Below are positions 1-7,052 of a DNA stretch of 9,768 nt, in pieces. The stretch lies in NCBI GenBank assembly GCA_020024475.1, contig JAHHTS010000082.1:1-9768 (forward strand), given 5' to 3'. Under the pieces are notes generated by a model that saw only the letters and a program-made list of their open reading frames with translations, was not told the origin of the DNA and ran no database searches. The position numbers and the translations under genes were made by a program. Source of the DNA: Oscillospiraceae bacterium. GTDB taxonomy: Bacteria > Bacillota > Clostridia > Oscillospirales > Ruminococcaceae. Each line of letters begins with the position of its first letter. Positions within the stretch are counted from its first letter, which is position 1.

Positions 1-151
1 GAAGCGTGCTTTTTCCAGAACCTGATTTTCCCACAATCGTAACAAATTCCCCTTTTTTAATTTCCAAATTGGCATTTTGTAATGCTCGAACCTCATTCTC
101 ATTTTTCCCATAGGTTTTATTTAAATGAACTGTTTTTAGAATTGTATCCAT
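1..151 (-). CDS. ABC transporter ATP-binding protein, N-terminal fragment (module 1)
   Basis: This is the ATPase subunit of an ABC transporter, cut by the window edge after 50 codons. It starts MDTILKTVHLNKTYG, continues through the usual beta-strand region with an aromatic A-loop (Y14), and reaches a Walker A motif GKSGSGKST at residues 41-49, which binds the ATP phosphates. The ATG at 151 is supported by AAAGGAGAG about nine bases upstream. The sequence resembles the MacB/LolD/BceA class, which pairs with FtsX-type permeases, and it closely parallels the ATPase at 4951-5619. It lies 86 bases downstream of the HK1 gene on the same strand, so it may be read from the RR1-HK1 promoter, from a regulated promoter in the gap, or both. 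The partner permease would be expected just beyond the window. ATPase identity is certain; the substrate is unknown. Confidence 0.93.
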   Translation of the reverse strand, partial: MDTILKTVHLNKTYGKNENEVRALQNANLEIKKGEFVTIVGKSGSGKSTL

Positions 152-187
152 ACTACAATCTCTCCTTTTCCTTTGATTGATATCCCT

Positions 188-220
188 ATTGTAAAGCCTT
201 TGTCTTTCATTTTTCTTACA
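188..220 (-). promoter_or_regulatory. Candidate RR1-activated promoter of the module 1 ABC genes
   Basis: Reading the minus strand, a -10-like TACAAT (193-188) has no good -35 at 17 bp (AGAAAA). That position is covered by a direct repeat TGTAAGA-N4-TGAAAGA (220-203) with an 11-bp period, ending nine bases before the -10. This is the layout of a PhoB-type box, where bound regulator replaces the -35. A further TGTAAG lies exactly 22 bp upstream (242-237). That copy also forms an inverted repeat, CTTACA-GAAA-TGTAAG (252-237), spanning the HK1 stop codon. Binding by RR1 is inferred from position. Confidence 0.45.
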
Positions 221-237
221 AAACAAAGGAAAAAGCC

Positions 238-1458
238 TTACATTTCTGTAAGACTTTCCTCTTTCGGTATTTGCATTACAAATTTAGATCCTATTTGATT
301 TCGTGCGGACGCTTTATCAATAAACAGCATACCATGATGTTGCTCCACAATATTTCTCGCTAGATATAATCCGATTCCAGAGCCTTCTGTGTTTTGTACA
401 ACCTTAGAATCCCCTCTGTAGAAACGTCCAAACACTTTGTGGTATTCCTCCTTGGAAATTCCGATTCCCTGATCTTTTACTTCAATTCTAAGGAAAGATT
501 TTCGCTTCTCAAGAGAAATTTCGATACTGGATCCTTCTGGACTATATTTAATTCCATTATCCAAAAGATTCAGTAATGCTTCACATAGCCATTTCCTGTC
601 ATGTGGAATCATGACTTCCTCAAGTCCTTCTACCCCACCCAAAGATATTTCTATCTTTTTTTCTTCTGCTTTTGTATAAATACGATTTACAGCTTCCAAA
701 ATGGTATTAAAGATTGGGGCATTTTCCTTTTTAATTTCAATCATACCAGTTTCCATACGTGAAATATTGACCAAAGAATCCGTAAGTTTCTCAAGACCCA
801 TGATTTGCAGTGCAATTCTATTGGTAAATTCTTTCTTCTCCTCATTCGTAATCTCATCTCTTTGAAGAACATCCATATTAGACTTTAAAGCTGTGATTGG
901 CGTCTTAAGTTGATGGGAAATTTCTGTTACCAATCGCTTCGTTTTTTCTGCTTCTTTAAAAGATTTGTTCCGTATACTTTGAATACTCTGCTTTAATTCT
1001 TCTATCTGTTGTAGGACTTGTTCTGATTCATAAGGAAGATTTTCATATCTATCATAAGACTCATTTCTCTGTATCTGTTTAATCTGTTCTGTTAATTCTT
1101 TACAGAAAAAAGAAAAAGCGTTTTTTTCATTTTTCTTACATTTATTTATACAAAAAATACATACAATGTAAAGACATCCATTGGCTAAGACAATCATCAT
1201 ACTATCCCGCAAAAGCCTTCTTTTGTATTCGTTCTGCCGAGAGGAATCATACCCGTAGTGCTCCAAAATGTTTCTTTTATTTAAGTCTGTAGATTGGTCT
1301 GAATCTTTATAATCGATTTGTAATACAGCTGCCACGGTATCGATTTGTTGAACATAATTATCATACCGTATTATAAGAAATAGCACCGTAATAAAAATCA
1401 GTGCCACTGTCAAAATCGCATATACACTTGAATTTTGTTTGTTTTGTTTTTCTTTCAA
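238..1458 (-). CDS. Membrane sensor histidine kinase HK1 (module 1)
   Basis: This is a sensor kinase of a two-component system, 406 residues. Two membrane segments (about 12-30 and 86-104) frame an external loop of about 55 residues. A linker helix leads to the dimerisation domain with H-box EISHQLKTPIT, where H182 is the predicted phosphorylation site. The ATPase domain is complete: N-box EALLNLLDNGIKYS (293-306), G1 DQGIGI (329-334), F-box VFGRFYRG (342-349) and G2 GSGIGLYLAR (359-368). No ATG precedes the first membrane segment, so the start is taken as TTG at 1458. It lies three bases after the RR1 stop and in the same reading frame, and the Shine-Dalgarno match is weak. Translation therefore probably depends on coupling to RR1. 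The kinase should phosphorylate RR1. The loop is short for a dedicated ligand domain, so the signal may come through the adjacent transporter (inference). Confidence 0.93.
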   Translation of the reverse strand: MKEKQNKQNSSVYAILTVALIFITVLFLIIRYDNYVQQIDTVAAVLQIDYKDSDQSTDLNKRNILEHYGYDSSRQNEYKRRLLRDSMMIVLANGCLYIVCIFCINKCKKNEKNAFSFFCKELTEQIKQIQRNESYDRYENLPYESEQVLQQIEELKQSIQSIRNKSFKEAEKTKRLVTEISHQLKTPITALKSNMDVLQRDEITNEEKKEFTNRIALQIMGLEKLTDSLVNISRMETGMIEIKKENAPIFNTILEAVNRIYTKAEEKKIEISLGGVEGLEEVMIPHDRKWLCEALLNLLDNGIKYSPEGSSIEISLEKRKSFLRIEVKDQGIGISKEEYHKVFGRFYRGDSKVVQNTEGSGIGLYLARNIVEQHHGMLFIDKASARNQIGSKFVMQIPKEESLTEM

Positions 1459-1461
1459 TTT

Positions 1462-2157
1462 TTATCTCTTTCTACAAGATTGATTCCACAAATATCCCAA
1501 GCCTCTTACATTTCGGATATATTGTGGATCCGCTGGATCTTTCTCAAGTTTTTCGCGAAGTCTTCGAATATAAACTGCTACCATGTTTTCATCAAAGAAC
1601 TCCTCGCCATTATCAAATGCATTTTGTAAAATTTGTCCTTTTGACAAAATGATTTTTGGATGTTCCAAAAGAATACGTAACAATTTCCATTCATTTTTTG
1701 TAAAAGTCACTTTGGTTTTTCCATCATCTGCACAAAACTCGTCTAAATAAAATCTCCAAACTCCAGATTCCACATAGTCCTTTTTCTCCGGACTATTCCG
1801 TCGAAAGAACGCATTCACTTTTAAAACCAGTACTGACAAGCTAAATGGCTTTGTTATATAATCATCAGCCCCTGCTTTATAACCCATGACTTGGTCAATT
1901 TCTTGATCCAATGCAGTTAAGAAGATAACAGGGATATTGGTATGTTTCCTCAGCTGTTTTATCCACTCTAATCCATTTCCATCTGGGAGATTTACATCAC
2001 ATAAAATCATATCGATTTCATGCTCAACAAATATTTGGTTTGCCTCTTTCAATGTATATGCCTGATAGACAGTATAGTTTTCTTTAGATAACGTAAATTC
2101 TATGGCACGGTTTACACTTGATTCATCCTCTACAATTAAAATCGAACTCAATTTCAT
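1462..2157 (-). CDS. OmpR/PhoB-family response regulator RR1 (module 1)
   Basis: This is a DNA-binding response regulator of 231 residues, the usual family length. The receiver domain (about 5-117) has the acidic pair E10/D11, phospho-acceptor D54 in LCDVNLPDG, T81 and K103 in DYITKPF. All active-site residues are present. The C-terminal winged helix (about 130-227) shows FTKNEWKLLRILLEH, then the recognition-helix region VAVYIRRLREKL and the terminal hairpin YIRNVRGLGYLW. The ATG at 2157 follows GAGGTGA closely. The gene heads the RR1-HK1 pair and is followed by an ABC ATPase, so its likely target is the transporter promoter at 188-220. It is a paralogue of the regulator at 7030-7743, sharing the DVNLPDGNG and YITKPF blocks. 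Confidence 0.96.
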   Translation of the reverse strand: MKLSSILIVEDESSVNRAIEFTLSKENYTVYQAYTLKEANQIFVEHEIDMILCDVNLPDGNGLEWIKQLRKHTNIPVIFLTALDQEIDQVMGYKAGADDYITKPFSLSVLVLKVNAFFRRNSPEKKDYVESGVWRFYLDEFCADDGKTKVTFTKNEWKLLRILLEHPKIILSKGQILQNAFDNGEEFFDENMVAVYIRRLREKLEKDPADPQYIRNVRGLGYLWNQSCRKR

Positions 2158-2184
2158 TCACCTCATTGAGATATTTTCTGTTGT

Positions 2185-2193
2185 ATTATATCA
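2185..2193 (-). promoter_or_regulatory. Extended -10 promoter for RR1-HK1
   Basis: On the minus strand the block TGATATAAT contains a perfect TATAAT preceded by the TGn extension, 28 bases before the RR1 start codon. No convincing -35 lies 16-18 bp upstream, but extended -10 promoters do not need one. This suggests basal, constitutive expression of the two-component pair. Confidence 0.65.
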
Positions 2194-2232
2194 TAAAAAT
2201 GAATCTATGCGCTTAGTTTATTTTCTACTATT

Positions 2233-2487
2233 TCAAAAAAATGATGGTATAGGATTCCCTTCTTTATCTTTCATATTATTCATTTCCACTATCAATAAAT
2301 CAAATTGACAGACATCCTTCCTAAATCTATTTTGGGTTGTTAACTGATTGATTTTATCCGTTAATGTTACACCCCGAAAACAGCCTTTTAGAATTGTATT
2401 TACTGACTTTATATTAGAGCGAAATGGTTTTTTTGTTCTATACTGATACACTTTAAAATATATCTCGTATTTTTCAAAATTAGTCAT
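2233..2487 (-). CDS. Small hypothetical protein of 84 residues downstream of the permease
   Basis: I do not recognise this protein. The frame is open further upstream into the permease gene, but the ATG at 2487 is the sensible start. It lies 20 bases after the permease stop with a strong AAGGAG site seven bases before it. The 84 residues begin MTNFEKYEIYFKVYQYRTKK and end KEGNPIPSFF. It is basic and rich in Lys, Arg, Asn and aromatic residues, with no signal peptide, membrane segment or cysteine pair suggesting a bacteriocin precursor. It should be co-transcribed with the ATPase and permease as the third gene of that operon. It could be a small accessory or regulatory protein, or the remnant of a longer gene. 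No terminator is visible between its stop and the RR1 promoter. Confidence 0.6.
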   Translation of the reverse strand: MTNFEKYEIYFKVYQYRTKKPFRSNIKSVNTILKGCFRGVTLTDKINQLTTQNRFRKDVCQFDLLIVEMNNMKDKEGNPIPSFF

Positions 2488-2507
2488 CTTCTGTCTCCTT
2501 CCTATCT

Positions 2508-4940
2508 TTATTCTTGTATAGATAGTGATTCCACAATAGAATCTTCTTTCATTTTTGCAAATGAACGCCAAATAATAATCAATTCTACTAATACTAAACT
2601 CACGATATAAATAATAGAAATTACAAACGGTAGCTTCAGTTTTACACAATGAGAGGTTTTTTCTAAATAATTACACATCAATATACCTCCAATGTTTCCT
2701 ATCACCAAAGTTAATAACGTAGAAATTATAAAATATGATATTTCTTCTGTGAGTACAACCTTCCTTATTTGTTTACCAGTCATTCCAATTGCTTCTAGTA
2801 ATGCAAATTCCCTCTTTCTTACTATTAAATTTGTTAGAGATGTATTTACTAAACTAATGATCCCAAATATAAACAATATTAGTGAAATAAGATATAATGG
2901 TTGGGTTTTTGCATCAAAGATTTCACTTCTTGTTTTAATACTCTCCTCTATACCATACATTTCTATTTGATCACTTTGATCACAAAGATATTCCATTTGA
3001 CTTTTAACGTTATCCTCCTGGTTTCTTGCATAATCTACAGTTATAATGCCCGTTAGCTCTTCAATTCCAGTAAGTTTACGGGCTGTATTATCTACCACTA
3101 TAAAATCACTTCCGGAGGAAAGTGGACATATTTCTTGCTGCAAATTTTGATCATAAATTCCTATAACTGGAACCTCTGTTTTAAATTCATTACCACTTTT
3201 ATCTGTTCCTTCCAAAAGAACCGTATCTCCTACATGTAGATCCGCGGTCCCATTTCGAAGTAAAATACCGTTCTTTTTACTTAATTCTGCATAATCTGAG
3301 CTACCTTGAATTACTGCTTGACTCAATAATGCACATTGTTCTTCATTCAATACAGAGGTTAACCCTCCTGTCCCACCACTTGTGGCAAGAGTCCCGCCCT
3401 GATACTCTATTGATAGATTAACTGCATTCTCTGTATTTATTTTTTTAACACCATGTATATTTTTTAGTGTATTAGTTAAAGATTCATTAAGTGGATTCTT
3501 TGTTCTTTGTAAGTTTGAGATTCTATCTTGTTGAATATTTTCATCAAATGTCGTCTTTCCAACTGATTGTATTCTAATTTGAATGTCTCCGTAAGGAAAC
3601 ATATAAAATTCCGCCATCTTTCTAGCACTTAATGATTCAGCAACAGTTGAAACCGTAACTAATAAAATTCCCCCAAAACTTAATATGAAAATTGTTAAAA
3701 TTGTTTTCTTTAAATTTCTCCTTAAATTTATAATTCCAATTCTAGTAGCTGTCAGCTTGTTACCAATTTTTCTACTAACGTAATTATTTCCCGATGCATT
3801 TATCCATTTGCTTCCCTCAATAGGTGAAATAGTACTTGCTATTTTGACAGGTTTATACAATGCTATTTTTATAACTAAAAACATTAAGATTGCAATAATA
3901 ATTGATGCAGTAAGAAAATTTTTTATTCTAAATCCCTCTACATTGACTATAAAAGAAATGAATCCACCCAAAATTATTCCACTTAAAATACCACATATAG
4001 AATAAATATTTCTCTCGAATTTTACCATTTGGCAAATCTGTTTCTTGCTCATTCCGATCGCACATAATCTTCCAAATCCACGAACATTCTTCATAACTGA
4101 TGCATAAAAAATGCTGTAAACAATAACTGATGCTAATAGAAAAACTACTATTGAAACTGGAAATATCGTTATATAAATTCCGCCCATATCTCCTCCACTC
4201 ATAACTACACAATAGTCCATAATTGGCGAAACAGATTCTTTTATAACTCCTGCCTTTTCTGCCAAGCTCATTCCCATATTATTTAAAATATTCATATCAT
4301 ATGAATCTGTACTCATTCTTATATAAGCTGTTCTTGGCACCAATGAATCTCTATATAATTCTTCCGCTTTTTTTTCACTTACCCATACGAAGAAATCTTT
4401 TTCCAGACATCTTATATCCGCTATTCCACTCACAATATATTTTTCACTCGTTCCAGTTCCCGTAATATCTAGATTAACGTAATCTCCTATTTTAATCTCT
4501 TTATCTAAAACAGAACTATATTGAGAAGGTAGCATTACCTCGTTTTCTTTTGAGGGGATTTCTCCTATATATTTAATACGCTCTTGCTTTTCAATTTGTT
4601 GTTTATCCTCATACAAAACATTTAGAGTTATTCCATCTTGATAAGAAAACCCTAATGTTGCACTTATACCTACCCATTCAGTTTCCGGCTGTTCCTGCAA
4701 TTTTTTGATTTGTTCTGCATCTGTAATTGCCATTGTAATTTGTGCTTTTCCAGCTTGAGTTAGTTTATGTTTTTCTGCCGCTCCAAGCAAAACAAGTATC
4801 ACAGCTAAAATAAAAGCTACAGATATCCCTATAGTAAATACCGAAATTGCTGTCTTACTTTTCTCAAATCGCATATCTTGTTTTGCCAGCTGTCTGATGA
4901 ATTTTTTATTATTTTTTGAAACTTCATACTCTATTTTCAT
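2508..4940 (-). CDS. FtsX-family ABC transporter permease (module 2)
   Basis: This is the membrane subunit of an ABC exporter, 810 residues from the ATG at 4940. That start is chosen over an upstream in-frame start inside the ATPase gene because GAAGGTGA lies just before it and the two coding regions then sit 10 bases apart. Predicted membrane segments lie near 31-53, 256-280, 310-332, 343-362, 412-433, 680-703, 733-756 and 770-791. That gives two repeats of one helix, a large extracytoplasmic domain (54-255 and 434-679) and three helices. Each repeat carries the FtsX cytoplasmic loop, seen as GFGRLCAIGMSKKQI (288-302) and RKREFALLEAIGMTGKQI (708-725). The plan is that of doubled FtsX permeases; BceB-type permeases are shorter and have one large external domain. 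It should work with the ATPase at 4951-5619. Export of, or protection from, a membrane-active peptide is inferred from the two-component context only. Confidence 0.92.
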   Translation of the reverse strand: MKIEYEVSKNNKKFIRQLAKQDMRFEKSKTAISVFTIGISVAFILAVILVLLGAAEKHKLTQAGKAQITMAITDAEQIKKLQEQPETEWVGISATLGFSYQDGITLNVLYEDKQQIEKQERIKYIGEIPSKENEVMLPSQYSSVLDKEIKIGDYVNLDITGTGTSEKYIVSGIADIRCLEKDFFVWVSEKKAEELYRDSLVPRTAYIRMSTDSYDMNILNNMGMSLAEKAGVIKESVSPIMDYCVVMSGGDMGGIYITIFPVSIVVFLLASVIVYSIFYASVMKNVRGFGRLCAIGMSKKQICQMVKFERNIYSICGILSGIILGGFISFIVNVEGFRIKNFLTASIIIAILMFLVIKIALYKPVKIASTISPIEGSKWINASGNNYVSRKIGNKLTATRIGIINLRRNLKKTILTIFILSFGGILLVTVSTVAESLSARKMAEFYMFPYGDIQIRIQSVGKTTFDENIQQDRISNLQRTKNPLNESLTNTLKNIHGVKKINTENAVNLSIEYQGGTLATSGGTGGLTSVLNEEQCALLSQAVIQGSSDYAELSKKNGILLRNGTADLHVGDTVLLEGTDKSGNEFKTEVPVIGIYDQNLQQEICPLSSGSDFIVVDNTARKLTGIEELTGIITVDYARNQEDNVKSQMEYLCDQSDQIEMYGIEESIKTRSEIFDAKTQPLYLISLILFIFGIISLVNTSLTNLIVRKREFALLEAIGMTGKQIRKVVLTEEISYFIISTLLTLVIGNIGGILMCNYLEKTSHCVKLKLPFVISIIYIVSLVLVELIIIWRSFAKMKEDSIVESLSIQE

Positions 4941-4950
4941 ATTTTCACCT

Positions 4951-5619
4951 TCATGAATTATAAATTTTTCCGTCCTCAATTCGAACAATTCGATCTGCAA
5001 GTTGTGCAATTTGATTATTATGTGTAATCATAATCACTGTCTGATTAAAACTTGTATTTGTAACTTTCAATAAACGCATGACATCTTGACTAGTTTGACT
5101 ATCTAAATTTCCTGTTGGCTCATCTGCTAATATGATTGCTGGTTTGCTAATTAAAGCACGTGCTATTGCAACACGTTGCTGTTGACCTCCTGATAGTTGA
5201 TTTGGTCTTTTCTGTAACTGTTGCTCTAATCCTAACACCGAAACGATATTCCGAAATAATTCTCTATCTACATTTCTATCATCTAACTTTAGCGATAATA
5301 AAATATTGTCATATACTTTCAAAAAAGGAATTAGATTGTAATTTTGAAAAATAAATCCTACTTTTCTTCTCCTAAAAATTGTCCTTTCTTCTTTTGGCAT
5401 TTTGGAAATTTCGGTTCCAGTAATATAAATTTTTCCATATGTTGGCTCATCTAATCCCCCGACCATATTTAAAAATGTAGTTTTTCCGCTACCACTACTA
5501 CCAACTATTGCAACAAACTCGCCCTTCTCTGCTGTGAAATCTATTCCATCTAATGCTTTTGTTATGTTACCTTCTATATCGTAATATTTTTTCAATCCTA
5601 CCGTTTCTAATATTGCCAT
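4951..5619 (-). CDS. ABC transporter ATP-binding protein (module 2)
   Basis: This is a complete ABC ATPase of 222 residues, typical for the MacB/LolD/BceA class. In order it has an A-loop aromatic (Y12 or Y13), Walker A GSSGSGKTT (40-48), Q-loop FQNYN with Q92, signature LSGGQQQR (142-149), Walker B IILADEPTG (162-170), D-loop NLDSQ and the switch histidine H200 in MITH. All catalytic elements are intact, so it should hydrolyse ATP to drive the permease encoded directly downstream. The ATG at 5619 follows GGAAGGAGAT at ideal spacing. The gene is separated from HK2 by 410 bases that contain a terminator and a candidate regulated promoter. It is therefore probably its own transcription unit, controlled by RR2 rather than read through from RR2-HK2. 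Confidence 0.96.
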   Translation of the reverse strand: MAILETVGLKKYYDIEGNITKALDGIDFTAEKGEFVAIVGSSGSGKTTFLNMVGGLDEPTYGKIYITGTEISKMPKEERTIFRRRKVGFIFQNYNLIPFLKVYDNILLSLKLDDRNVDRELFRNIVSVLGLEQQLQKRPNQLSGGQQQRVAIARALISKPAIILADEPTGNLDSQTSQDVMRLLKVTNTSFNQTVIMITHNNQIAQLADRIVRIEDGKIYNS

Positions 5620-5648
5620 TTCAAATCTCCTTCCGATATTTTATTTCC

Positions 5649-5683
5649 ATTTTACATATTTATTGTCACACTGTCCTCACAGT
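5649..5683 (-). promoter_or_regulatory. Candidate RR2-activated promoter of the module 2 ABC genes
   Basis: On the minus strand, a -10-like TAAAAT (5654-5649) lies 17 bp from a poor -35, AGGACA (5677-5672). A direct repeat ACTGTGA-N4-AGTGTGA (5683-5666, 11-bp period) overlaps that -35 and ends 11 bases before the -10. The same bases include an inverted repeat ACTGT-GAGG-ACAGT (5683-5670). The arrangement matches a PhoB-type activator site. RR2 is the obvious candidate regulator, by position only. Confidence 0.45.
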
Positions 5684-5696
5684 CTAATTTGTATTT

Positions 5697-5732
5697 TTAC
5701 CCAAATATCACAGGATTGTGATATTTGGGTAA
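5697..5732. repeat. Perfect 16-bp inverted repeat with 4-base loop
   Basis: The arms TTACCCAAATATCACA and TGTGATATTTGGGTAA match perfectly around the loop GGAT. Neither strand has a T-run directly after the hairpin, and on the minus strand it is followed by AAAATAC, so this is not a standard terminator. It lies 13 bases upstream of the direct-repeat box of the ATPase promoter, and its arms contain the same word TGTGA. It may be an operator or an RNA structure; nothing in the sequence decides between them. Confidence 0.8.
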
Positions 5733-5829
5733 GACCACCGGCTTAGCCTAACATCATAAACTTAAGGAATTTGCTATCTTAATTTTTTGGTTTTCTGGAT
5801 GTCAAAAATGAATCATCTTGGTTATTATG

Positions 5830-5873
5830 AAAAAAGTCCATACTTCCCCGTTTGGAGTAGCATGGATTTTTTT
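5830..5873 (-). terminator. Bidirectional intrinsic terminator after RR2-HK2
   Basis: Reading the minus strand, an A-run is followed by TCCATGCTACTCC, a short loop, GGAAGTATGGACT and then a T-run. The stem has small mismatches and bulges. On the plus strand the hairpin is likewise followed by seven T. It lies about 157 bases past the HK2 stop and should end the RR2-HK2 transcript before the ATPase gene. Confidence 0.75.
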
Positions 5874-6029
5874 AGCTATTCTTCTGATTATCTTTATATT
5901 TATTTGAAAAATTCTTTTTGTTTTCTGTTGAATTTGGCACTTTGGCTTTACTTCCTTCGATAGCTAACAGCAAGATCTGATAACCTCTCGGATAGTTTCT
6001 GGATTCTTTTACTTTTAATGGAAGTTTCC

Positions 6030-7052
6030 CTATATATTGGGTAAAAATATGTCAAATTTAGTTCCTTTTCCATAGCAAGAATTTATCTCTATTATTCCAT
6101 TTTGCATATTTACAATTTTTCTAACCAAATATAAACCAACTCCTACTCCATTTTTGTAGCTTACTTCTGATGAACGGTAAAATCTTTTAAATATTTTAGA
6201 TATTTCTTCCTCTTTAATTCCAATTCCAGTATCCGCAACTTCTATCTTTATATAATTTTCCCATTTTTTAACAGTAACCACAATTTTTCTCTCATTGGAA
6301 ATATATTTTACAGCATTGTCTAATACATTAAATAATGCTTCTTCGGTCCATTTTGTATCATGAGTAATGTGTATATCATGATCGCATACTACCTCTATAT
6401 CGATATTATTTTCATGTGCCTGCATTATGATTCCATTAATAGCATTACGAATTGTAATATATAATGGTTTTTTACATGGATGCATTTCAATAATTCCCAT
6501 TTCCAAACGTGAAGTTTTAATTAATGCTTGCATTAAAAATTCTAGTTTTTCTATCTGTAGCATACTACTCACTAAAAATTCTCTATAGTGTTCATCCTTT
6601 ATTTCATCTAGTAATATAGTATTAACTGTTTTCAAATTGAAAACTGGTGTTTTGACTTGATGTGCAATATCCGAAATTAATTCTTGTAATTTCTGCTTTT
6701 CTTCAAATTCATATGTTTTATGTGCCTTTAATACCTCGTAAAGTTTATATAAATCACTTTTCACACTAGAAAAATACGTCTCTTTTTCTTCTGTAAAATT
6801 AATATCATTTTTCCCCTCTAACATTTCTTTTATTATGTATTCAAGTCTTTCAGCAAAACTTTTGATTGTTTTCTTAGTACAGTAGTACATCATACACATT
6901 AAAATAATAGTCATTAGCGATAAAATAATCGCCCCAAAAACAACATATGACTTACTTGCCCAAATTGACATTATCACAAATAGAAAATGGAATATACAAA
7001 CTATTACTACAGCAATTTTAGTAATCCGGCTAATTGTTAATTTTAGTTTCAT
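6030..7052 (-). CDS. Intramembrane-sensing histidine kinase HK2 (module 2)
   Basis: This is a sensor kinase of 340 residues. Two membrane helices (about 13-32 and 37-57) are separated by only about four residues, so there is no external sensing domain. This is the topology of BceS-like kinases, which generally detect cell-envelope peptides through a partner ABC transporter. The H-box is DIAHQVKTPVFNL with H131. The ATPase domain has N-box EALFNVLDNAVKY (238-250), G1 ADTGIGI (273-279), F-box IFKRFYR (287-293) and G2 NGVGVGLYLVR (301-311). The ATG at 7052 is preferred over an upstream in-frame start: it follows GGCGGAG and leaves a 23-base overlap with the RR2 gene, typical of coupled pairs. 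The kinase core appears complete and should phosphorylate RR2. Coding bases are visibly more AT-rich than in HK1. Confidence 0.95.
   Translation of the reverse strand: MKLKLTISRITKIAVVIVCIFHFLFVIMSIWASKSYVVFGAIILSLMTIILMCMMYYCTKKTIKSFAERLEYIIKEMLEGKNDINFTEEKETYFSSVKSDLYKLYEVLKAHKTYEFEEKQKLQELISDIAHQVKTPVFNLKTVNTILLDEIKDEHYREFLVSSMLQIEKLEFLMQALIKTSRLEMGIIEMHPCKKPLYITIRNAINGIIMQAHENNIDIEVVCDHDIHITHDTKWTEEALFNVLDNAVKYISNERKIVVTVKKWENYIKIEVADTGIGIKEEEISKIFKRFYRSSEVSYKNGVGVGLYLVRKIVNMQNGIIEINSCYGKGTKFDIFLPNI

Larger units (their letters stand above)
5620..6029. other. 410-base gap between HK2 and the module 2 ATPase
   Basis: No intact gene is supported here. From the HK2 side toward the ATPase the gap holds a 59-codon open stretch without an ATG (6051-5872, partly inside HK2), then a bidirectional terminator (5830-5873). 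Next come about 95 bases in which I see nothing, a perfect 16-bp palindrome (5697-5732), and the candidate direct-repeat promoter of the ATPase (5649-5683). The content explains why the transporter genes should be regulated separately from the two-component genes. Confidence 0.7.

Noticed and set aside
1401..1652. Plus-strand ORFs opposite HK1/RR1, and similar ones opposite the permease and the ATPase
   Set aside because: They are antisense shadows of well-supported genes, with no family motifs.
2488..2649. N-terminal 54-codon extension of the small 84-residue ORF
   Set aside because: This part lies mostly inside the permease coding region in another frame and is explained as a shadow; the ATG at 2487 has a strong ribosome site.
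4941..5009. Longer permease start, 23 codons upstream
   Set aside because: It would overlap the ATPase gene by 59 bases and adds residues unlike a permease N-terminus; the ATG at 4940 has a ribosome site.
5697..5732. Palindrome as an intrinsic terminator or CRP site
   Set aside because: No T-run follows on either strand, and the TGTGA/TCACA halves are in the reverse order and spacing of a CRP site.
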